A DNA stretch of 64,000 bases from the NCBI RefSeq assembly GCF_027942865.1, contig NC_134510.1:20825209-20889208 (forward strand), in the 5' to 3' direction. This DNA comes from Odontesthes bonariensis. Its lineage: Eukaryota; Chordata; Actinopteri; Atheriniformes; Atherinopsidae. Every line of letters starts with the position of its first letter. Position 1 is the first letter of the stretch. The notes beneath the pieces are model-generated. The model did no database searches, had not been told where the DNA came from, and saw nothing but the letters and a program-made list of their open reading frames with translations. The position numbers were made by a program, and so were the translations under genes. Positions 55,252 to 64,000 of the stretch are shown here, one piece after another.

Positions 55252-56674
55252 CACCTGAGTTCAACTGCTGTCAGTTGCCGTTGTGTTTTATGTTTGATAA
55301 TGAGGTAACATAAAGAGAAATGTTTACCTGAAAGGTGGAGGCCAAAACAAGAGGGACTGTCTCCCTAAAGGCAAACTGCAGTAATTCAGGTTGGCAACCC
55401 AAGGCCTCGGGACATGTGATGCTCACTGATGCAGCTGCACAGCTTCAGTCTTGAAAGTGGAGAGAGATGGAAAACAGGATTCCCGCTAGTCTAAGAAAGA
55501 TGGGATAACCTTCTGATTTGCCCTCATGAATGGGGTGGGACTGCAGTTTGGGGAACTGAAAGTCTGAGTTAGAAAGATTTTAGGTGTCTATATTGATTTC
55601 TTAGATGTGACTGAACAAAAACAACATTATCGTCAGAGATCTACACATTTTGTGAAGACTGTAACCACACAGAGCAGTTTTAAAGTCTCATTCCAGCCCC
55701 TTTTCAGCATGTAATAGAATTGTATAAATGCTTTTTTTTTTTCTTCTTCAATGAACAAAGACTCTTATGTCCTTAAAAAACACGTCACTGTGAGTTTTGA
55801 AACAATGGTGGACATTTTCTGAAATGAAAAGGTGGTCTTCTGCAAGTTATTTCCCAGGGAACTGTGAGTAAAATACAGGTGTGAGTCTTGAATACGTTGA
55901 TATGTCAGAACAAGCCCGTGCATTTATATGCTCTAAATCAGATTGGGTCTGTCACTTTCGATTTCCCGGAAACGTCTGCACAGTTTTGTTTTAAGTTCCC
56001 TTTTTACATGCAAATTCAACCGGCCTGATCTAGATATTCAAAACCTCTCGGGCACCGAAGTGAAACCGAAATAATGAAAAAAAAAAAAAAAAAAACTTTT
56101 GCACACCCAACCGACTCTTCTTTTCTTACTGAACTCACGTTGCATTCAGGACTTCTTTTTATTTATTTTTTTCTAAGTGGTCAGATAAAATGAAAAGAAA
56201 ACAGGTATCAGAATATCAGATAGATAATAATAGATTCAGATTTTTAAAGAAATGCACTTTTATGTTTTTACTCTTCAGCTTCATCTTCTTCGCCAAATAT
56301 GGTCATTTCTGCCTTCAATGAAGGCGACAGCCCTAACTGTGACTTCTTTACAGTCTGTATGTATAAGAAGGGGCACAATGGGAATCCACAACAGTTTATT
56401 CATTAAAGTTTCCTTGGAAAATAGAATAACCAAAAGATGGCTCGATACATTCACATTTGAAAAGCAATTCTAAAATGTTGAGCTTCAGGTGAATTTAAGA
56501 CTGACTGGAAGTAATTTTATTGAATGACAAAGTGTGTCTAACTAAACTCTCACTAACTAAAAAAGGTCATTTGTGCCAGAAGGATGTAGGTGTGGTTGAA
56601 AACTCAAGCCAAGCCACTTAGATATTTACCTCCTGAATGACTGAAGTGCACCTCATTTGCTCCCGCTGAACACG
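55252..56674. repeat. Unit C flank between smg9 relic and LU gene C
   Basis: Nearly the same as 18874-20404 with small deletions, including the promoter-like 400 bases before the LU start codon. No ORF of its own. Confidence 0.7.
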
Positions 56675-59600
56675 ATGCTTCTCTTTACTCTGGTCCTTGG
56701 AGTTTGGCTTCTCCCAAAAGGCAAGTTTTTCTTATCTGTAAATTAGTTCAGTATTTTTCATTTTGAAATGCTTTTGAATACTTCTGATCACTCTTCTTTC
56801 TTCCTAACCTGCGTTTTGTGCACCAATAAGTTAGCTTTTTAAGAAGATCTTTGATATCCTCAGAATAGCACCAATATTAGTTTTTGTTTTCTTTTTGTAG
56901 CATCGTTTATAGTTCTGATTAATTCCCTTCTAAATGAATGTGGTAATACGGTTTTGTTCATGCTTTGTTGACAATTAATGCTTCTTCTTTTTTTTTTTTC
57001 AGGGGAAACTCTGACATGCTATGAGTGTCTACCAGGGTACTCTGGACTTTGCTTGAAAATAGCAACATGTCCCTCACAGAATCATCAGTGTGCTTCATTC
57101 AGAATTATGTCATATGCAGGTATATTTCTGTATAGTTTATGGTGGTTGTTGGTTCACTGTTTGGCACTTGCTCAGTTTACAGTGGATTTTCTTTGGCTAC
57201 AGGTGGCAGCAAATTTTCTGACATCCAAACAAAAACTTGTGCTTTGGCTCAGGAGTGTGGTGAGCATTCTCTCAACCTTGGAGTGTACAAAGACGTGATT
57301 ACCACCAAGTGCTGCAACTCGGACCTCTGCAACACCCAATCTGCCCCAGCCGGTAATTTACATCCTGTGTGTATTGTTTTACATTGTGCAGGGTTGTTCA
57401 AACTACAGTCTGTTGTATTAACACTTTATGCAAAATGCTTGGTGAGTGCAAATATTTCAAACCAAGAAAAAAGTCCAAAAAGAGAAACAGTTTGAATATT
57501 TGGACCAAGAATATTTGGACCACAGGACCAAGAAAAAAATTAATTAAGTGTTAAAAGTGAAAACGTTCTTGCTGCTAAACCTGATTCTGAATTACAGCTT
57601 CACTAATTTGTTTGTATGAGTCGTATGGCGGAGGCACTCATATCACAGACGCAAATGATTGTCATTTAATTACACCTAAAAACACGGAAGCAGTGCGCCT
57701 TGTAATGTCAAGTTTATTCTCTAACGTCCTTATTTATTTTTGCTTGTGCCAGGCACTTCAGTTTGGCATTATTTTCAACATTTCAAGCTTATTTGTGAAA
57801 TATAAAGAAAAAGTAGTAAAAATAACTCTTCCTCTCATAAGAGGATGAATAAAGAATTGCACTCTGAAAGTTAGTGCTGACCACGTTTAAATGCTTCAGG
57901 TGTGAAATCAGTCATTTAAGGTTAAAGTTACAGAAGTCTTCAGTTTGTGGGTTTGGTTCAGCAACTTTACAACATTTGTGCAAAGCTTTTTTTTCGATGA
58001 AATTAAATGACCAGGTTTTAACTTGTTCAGTTTCCAGAATAAAAAGAAAGGGAACCGCATTGTTTAGCACAGAAACATCATTTTCTAGGAACTTACTTGA
58101 AAACAGCCCATTACTATTTTCTTTCTCAAATAATTAATTTTTTGTTGTACTAGATGCCAGCAAATTTTCCCCAAATGGCAAAAAGTGCTTCACCTGTGAA
58201 GGACAAACATGCACTAAAACTCTAAACTGTGAGGGGAATGAGGACCACTGCATCTCAGCAACAGGTAAGAGACCTGCTTCTTCCTCAAAGTGATTCCAAT
58301 ATCAAACACTGTAGTTAGCTTGATAACATTATTTTCATTTTCTCAGTGAATGCCAATGGAAACATGATTACCACAAAGGGCTGTGCCTCTGCGCAGATAT
58401 GCTCAGCTTCAACAGCTGCAAAGTACAAAGCAGCCAGCGGATTAAAACTGAGCTGCTGCCAGGGCGACTTATGCAACAGCGCCAGCAGTAAGTGCTGGTC
58501 TGCTGCTGAACGGCGGTGCTTCTCATCTCTCTGGTCTGTTTGTCTGTCTAACCTGCGTTTTGTGCAACAATAAGTTAGCTTTTTAAGAAGATCTTTGATA
58601 TCCTCAGAATAGCACCAATATTTGTTTTTCTTTTCTTTTTGTAGCATCGTTTATAGTTCTGATTAATTCCCTTCTAAATGAATGTGGTAATACGGTTTTG
58701 TTCATGCTTTGTTGACAATTAATGCTTCTTCTTTTTTTTTTTTCAGGGAAAACTCTGACATGCTTAGAGTGTCTACCAGGGTACTCTGGACTTTGCTTGA
58801 AAATAGCAACATGTCCCTCACAGAATCATCAGTGTGCTTCATTCAGAATTATGTCATATAAAGGTATATTTCTGTATAGTTTATGGTGGTTGTTGGTTCC
58901 CTGTTTGGCACTTGCTCAGTTTACAGTGGCTTTTCTTTGGCTACAGGTGGTTCAAAAGTTGAAGACGATGAAGCAAAAACTTGTGCTTTGGCTCAGGAGT
59001 GTGGTGAGCATTTTCTCAACTTTGGAGCGGCCAAAACCTTGATTACCACCAAGTGCTGCAACTCGGACCTCTGCAACACCCAATCTGCCCCAGCCGGTAA
59101 TTTACATCCTGCGTGTATTTATTTATTTGTTTCCCACATTGTGCAGGGTTGTTCTAACTACAGTCTGATGTATTAACACTTTATGCAAAATGCTTGGTGA
59201 GTGCAAATATTTCAAACCAAGAAAAAAGTCCAAAAAGAGAAACAGTTTGAATATTTGCGAAATGCAGTGACACAGGACCGTGAAAAAAATTAATTTAGTG
59301 TTAAAAGTGAAAACGTCCTTGCTGCTAAACCTGATTCTGAATTACAGCTTCACTAATTTGTTTGTATGAGTCGTATGACGGAGGCACTCAGTCAAGTTTA
59401 TTCTCTAAAACGTCCTTATTTATTTTTCTTGTGCCAGGCACTTCAGTTTGGCATTATTTTCAACATTTCAAGCTTATTTGTGAAATATAAAAAAAAGTAG
59501 TAAAAATAACTCTTCCTCTCATAAGAGGATGAATAAAGCATTGCACTCGCATTAGTGCTGACCACATTTAAATGCTTCAGGTGTGAAATCAGTCATTTAA

Positions 59601-62600
59601 GGTTAAAGTTACAGAAGTCTTCAGTTTGTGGGTTAGGTTCAGCAACTTTACGACAACAGATCCTACATACATGCCAAAAGCATTGAAAGGCTAATTTTTT
59701 TCGATGAAATGAAATGACCAGGTTTTAACTTGTTCAGTTTCCAGAATAAAAAGAAAGGGAACCGCATTGTTTAGCACAGAAACATCATTTTCTAGGAACT
59801 TACTTGAAAACAGCCCATTACTGTTTTCTTTCTCAAATAATTATTTTTTTGTTGTACTAGATGCCAGCAAATTTTCCCCAAATGGCAAAAAGTGCTTCAC
59901 CTGTGAAGGACAAACATGCACTAAAACTCTAAACTGTGAGGGGAATGAGGACCGCTGCGTCTCAGCAACATGTAAGAGACCTGCTTCTTCCTCAAAGTCA
60001 TTCCAATATCAAACACTGTAGTTTGCTTGATAACATTATTTTCATTCTTTCAGCGATTGTCGATGGAAACACGATTACCAGAAAGGGCTGTGCCTCCGAG
60101 CAGATGTGCTCAGCTTCAACAGCTGCAAAGTACAAAGCAGCCAGCGGGGAAGAACTGAGCTGCTGCCAGGGCGACTTATGCAACAGCGCCGGCAGTAAGT
60201 GCTGGTCTGCTGCTGAACGGCGGTGCTTCTCATCTCTCTGGTCTGTTTGTCTGTCTAACCTGCGTTTTGTGCAACAATAAGTTAGCTTTTTAAGAAGATC
60301 TTTGATATCCTCAGAATAGCACCAATATTTGTTTTTCTTTTCTTTTTGTAGCATCGTTTATAGTTCTGATTAATTCCCTTCTAAATGAATGTGGTAATAC
60401 GGTTTTGTTCATGCTTTGTTGACAATTAATGCTTCTTCTTTTTTTTTTTTCAGGGAAAACTCTGACATGCTTAGAGTGTCTACCAGGGTACTCTGGACTT
60501 TGCTTGAAAATAGCAACATGTCCCTCACAGAATCATCAGTGTGCTTCATTCAGAATTATGTCATATAAAGGTATATTTCTGTATAGTTTATGGTGGTTGT
60601 TGGTTCCCTGTTTGGCACTTGCTCAGTTTACAGTGGCTTTTCTTTGGCTACAGGTGGTTCAAAAGTTGAAGACGATGAAGCAAAAACTTGTGCTTTGGCT
60701 CAGGAGTGTGGTGAGCATTTTCTCAACTTTGGAGCGGCCAAAACCTTGATTACCACCAAGTGCTGCAACTCGGACCTCTGCAACACCCAATCTGCCCCAG
60801 CCGGTAATTTACATCCTGCGTGTATTTATTTATTTGTTTCCCACATTGTGCAGGGTTGTTCTAACTACAGTCTGATGTATTAACACTTTATGCAAAATGC
60901 TTGGTGAGTGCAAATATTTCAAACCAAGAAAAAAGTCCAAAAAGAGAAACAGTTTGAATATTTGCGAAATGCAGTGACACAGGACCGTGAAAAAAATTAA
61001 TTTAGTGTTAAAAGTGAAAACGTCCTTGCTGCTAAACCTGATTCTGAATTACAGCTTCACTAATTTGTTTGTATGAGTCGTATGACGGAGGCACTCAGTC
61101 AAGTTTATTCTCTAAAACGTCCTTATTTATTTTTCTTGTGCCAGGCACTTCAGTTTGGCATTATTTTCAACATTTCAAGCTTATTTGTGAAATATAAAAA
61201 AAAGTAGTAAAAATAACTCTTCCTCTCATAAGAGGATGAATAAAGCATTGCACTCGCATTAGTGCTGACCACATTTAAATGCTTCAGGTGTGAAATCAGT
61301 CATTTAAGGTTAAAGTTACAGAAGTCTTCAGTTTGTGGGTTAGGTTCAGCAACTTTACGACAACAGATCCTACATACATGCCAAAAGCATTGAAAGGCTA
61401 ATTTTTTTCGATGAAATGAAATGACCAGGTTTTAACTTGTTCAGTTTCCAGAATAAAAAGAAAGGGAACCGCATTGTTTAGCACAGAAACATCATTTTCT
61501 AGGAACTTACTTGAAAACAGCCCATTACTGTTTTCTTTCTCAAATAATTATTTTTTTGTTGTACTAGATGCCAGCAAATTTTCCCCAAATGGCAAAAAGT
61601 GCTTCACCTGTGAAGGACAAACATGCACTAAAACTCTAAACTGTGAGGGGAATGAGGACCGCTGCGTCTCAGCAACATGTAAGAGACCTGCTTCTTCCTC
61701 AAAGTCATTCCAATATCAAACACTGTAGTTTGCTTGATAACATTATTTTCATTCTTTCAGCGATTGTCGATGGAAACACGATTACCAGAAAGGGCTGTGC
61801 CTCCGAGCAGATGTGCTCAGCTTCAACAGCTGCAAAGTACAAAGCAGCCAGCGGGGAAGAACTGAGCTGCTGCCAGGGCGACTTATGCAACAGCGCCGGC
61901 AGTAAGTGCTGGTCTGCTGCTGAACGGCGGTGCCGCTCATCTCTCTGGTCTGTTTGTCTGTCTAACCTGCGTTTTGTGCACCAATAAGTTAGCTTTTTAA
62001 GAAGATCTTTGATGTCCTCAGAATAGCACCAATATTTGTTTTTCTTTTCTTTTTGTAGCATCGTTTATAGTTCTGATTAATTCCCTTCTAAATGAATGTG
62101 GTAATACGGTTTTGTTCATGCTTTGTTGACAATTAATGCTTCTTTTTTTTTTTCAGGGGAAACTCTGACATGCTATGAGTGTCTACCAGGAGACTCTGAA
62201 CCTTGCAAGGAATCAAAGAAATGTCCCTCACAGAATCATCAGTGTGGTTCATTCAGAATTATGTCATATAAAGGTATATTTCTGTAAAGTTTATGGTGGT
62301 TGTTGGTCCCCTGTTTGGCACTTGCTCAGTTTACAGTGGCTTTTCTTTGGCTACAGGTGGTTCAAAAGTTGAAGACGATGAAGCAAAAAGTTGTGCTTTG
62401 GCTCAGGAGTGTGGTGAGCATTTTCTCAACTTTGGAGCGGTCAAAACCTTGATTACTACCAAGTGCTGCAACTCGGACCTCTGCAACACCCAATCTGCCC
62501 CAGCTGGTAATTTACATCCTGTGTGTATTGTTTTACATTACACAGGGTTGTTCTAACTACAGTCTGTTGTATTAACACTTTATGCAAAATGCTTGGTGAG

Positions 62601-63696
62601 TGGAAATATTTCAAACCAAGAAAAAAGTCCAAAAAGAGAAACAGTTTGAATATTTGCCAAATGCAGTGACACAGGAAAAAAAATGAATTAAGTGTTAAAA
62701 GTGAAAACGTTCTTGCTGCTAAACCTGATTCTGAATTACAGCTTCACTAATTTGTTTGTATGAGTCGTATGACGGAGGCACTCATATCACAGACGCAAAT
62801 GATTGTCATTTAATTACACCTAAAAACACTGAAGCAGTGCGCCTTGTAATGTCAAGTTTATTCTCTAAAACGTCTTTATTTATTTTTATTTTTATTTTCA
62901 ACATTTCAAGCTTATTTGTGAAATATAAAAAAAGTAGTAAAAATAACTCTTCCTCTCATAAGAGGATGAATAAAGAATTGCACTCTGAAAGTTAGTGCTG
63001 ACCACGTTTAAATGCTTCAGGTGTGAAATCAGTCATTTAAGGTTAAAGTTACAGAAGTCTTCAGTTTGTGGGTTTGGTTCAGCAACTTTACGACAACAGA
63101 TCCTACATACATGCCAAAAGCATTGAAAGGCTCATTTTTTTCGATGAAATTAAGTGACCAGGTTTTAACTTGTTCAGTTTCCAGAATAAAAAGAAAGGGA
63201 ACTGCATTGTTTAGCACAGAAACATCATTTTCTAGGAACTTACTTGAAAACAGCCCATTACTATTTTCTTTCTCAAATAATTATTTTTTTGTTGTACTAG
63301 ATGCCAGCAAATTTTCCCCAAATGGCAAAAAGTGCTTCACCTGTGAAGGACAAACATGCACTAAAACTCTAAACTGTGAGGGGAATGAGGACCGCTGCGT
63401 CTCAGGAACATGTAAGAGACCTGCTTCTTCCTCAAAGTGATTCCAATATCAAACACTGTAGTTTGCTTCATAACATTATTTTCATTCTTTCAGCGATTGT
63501 CGATGGAAACACGATTACCAGAAAGGGCTGTGCCTCCGAGCAGATGTGCTCAGCTTCAACAGCTGCAAAGTACAAAGCAGTCAGCGGGGAAGAACTGAGC
63601 TGCTGCCAGGGCGACTTATGCAACAGCGCCGGCAGTACAAGTGCTGGTCTGCCGCTGATGGCGGTGCCGCTCATCTCTCTGGTCTTATTGTCTTAG
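56675..63696 (+). CDS. LU-domain gene C: predicted eight-LU-domain GPI-anchored protein, 17 exons, 727 aa
   Basis: Exon 1 56675-56720 (signal peptide, GC donor). Repeat 1: 57003-57119, 57203-57352, 58154-58264, 58347-58487. Repeat 2: 58747-58863, 58947-59096, 59861-59971, 60054-60194. Repeat 3: 60454-60570, 60654-60803, 61568-61678, 61761-61901. Repeat 4: 62157-62273, 62357-62506, 63301-63411, 63494-63696 (GPI signal, TAG). The total is 2184 nt, in frame throughout, all phase 1. Each repeat gives one ten-Cys LU1 domain ([10 protein letters not shown]) and one LU2 domain (SCCQGDLCN), 173 residues per repeat. Only one signal exon and one GPI exon exist, so a single gene is the simplest reading. 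Repeats 2 and 3 appear identical in coding sequence. Repeat 4 LU1 differs most ([14 protein letters not shown]). No transcript evidence is available; failure to splice between repeats would end the protein after 33 or so unrelated residues. Confidence 0.85.
58488..58746 (+). other. Hybrid inter-repeat intron with new splice donor
   Basis: Starts GTAAGT where genes A and B read GTACAAGT in the GPI-signal exon. About 50 bases of the former exon (up to CTCTCTGGTCT) follow, then intron-1-type sequence (TCTAACCTGCGTTTTGTG) and the LU1 acceptor. The same structure recurs at 60195-60453 and 61902-62156. Confidence 0.85.
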
Positions 63697-64000
63697 TTAC
63701 TCAATAACGCAGCATCACTGCTCACCTTTTCTTATCATTTTAGCAGAATTATAGAGCTGCATGCATGTTCTTCTTTCCAATGTGAAATGAGAACGCGAAA
63801 AAGATGAGGAAGCAAAGCACTAAATGTCATTTACCTTATCTTGCTTCATGCAATTTCTTATGCTTTTGTTGTCTTTGCTGTTGTTAATTATGAATACGCT
63901 TTTTTCTAAGTAAAAAGGTTAAAAAAATTCTGGTGCAGATTTTCATTGTTCAGTGCCTTTATAAACCAGATTTTTGGAAACACAAAATACTTGTTCTTGT
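63697..64000 (+). other. 3' flank of LU gene C (cut by window end)
   Basis: Matches the 3' UTRs of genes A and B. The expected AATAAA lies just beyond the window. Confidence 0.8.

Noticed and set aside
59998..60354. Minus-strand 118-codon ORFs opposite LU2 (also 61705-62061 and 22025-22258)
   Set aside because: Mirror images of the plus-strand exon 5; no independent protein features.
56675..63696. Four separate two-LU genes in tandem
   Set aside because: Only the first repeat has a signal-peptide exon and only the last has a GPI exon. The internal repeats have good donors in the correct phase.
1..64000. tRNA, rRNA or other structured RNA genes
   Set aside because: None recognised by eye; a dedicated search would be needed to exclude small RNAs in introns.

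Overview
The window is vertebrate nuclear DNA, almost certainly from a teleost fish. It has spliced genes with GT-AG introns, fish-type mobile elements (a DIRS-type retrotransposon, Ty3/Gypsy solo LTRs, hAT, PIF/Harbinger and TTAA-flanked miniature elements, L2-like LINE scraps) and the neighbourhood kcnn4 - smg9 - LU-domain genes, which I recall as conserved with mammals (human SMG9-KCNN4-LYPD5/PLAUR). The species cannot be named from the sequence.

Left part (1-18873), single-copy host genes: the 3' end of kcnn4 (855-4453, +; calmodulin-binding C-terminus of an intermediate-conductance Ca2+-activated K+ channel); a C2H2 zinc-finger gene on the minus strand (coding 7676-5886) with an upstream spliced ORF that overlaps its start codon; and a complete 13-exon smg9 (9986-18873, +; nonsense-mediated decay SMG1-8-9 complex). 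The zinc-finger gene and smg9 are head to head; the zinc-finger gene and kcnn4 converge.

Right part, three related segments derived from the smg9 3' half plus an LU (Ly6/uPAR) gene. Unit A starts within smg9 intron 5 (about 13623) and runs to 26158; unit B is 39304-49111; unit C runs from 50697 past the window end. A and B each carry a five-exon gene for a secreted, probably GPI-anchored protein with two LU domains (20405-22280 and 43597-45934). In C the same gene has become a 17-exon gene (56675-63696) whose frame predicts eight LU domains: one signal-peptide exon, four repeats of the four LU exons, and one GPI-signal exon. In the first three repeats a 3-nt loss just before the old GPI-signal sequence makes a GTAAGT splice donor, in the right phase for the next repeat. 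Unit C also retains smg9 exons 11-13 as an open, correctly spliceable relic. B and C share a LINE remnant where smg9 exons 6-8 should be.

Between A and B lies a full DIRS-type element on the minus strand (26159-38473): inverted terminal repeats, an internal complementary region made from both ends, gag, RT-RNase H and tyrosine recombinase ORFs. Its repeat-rich leader is split by a 6.3-kb LTR element (31335-37660) that has two almost identical 389-bp LTRs, a tRNA-His-like primer site, a polypurine tract and a 4-bp target duplication, but no long ORF. A TTAA-flanked element sits at the A/B and B/C junctions.

The most notable feature is the in-frame multiplication of LU-domain exons in unit C, together with exon divergence that visibly exceeds intron divergence among the LU paralogues.
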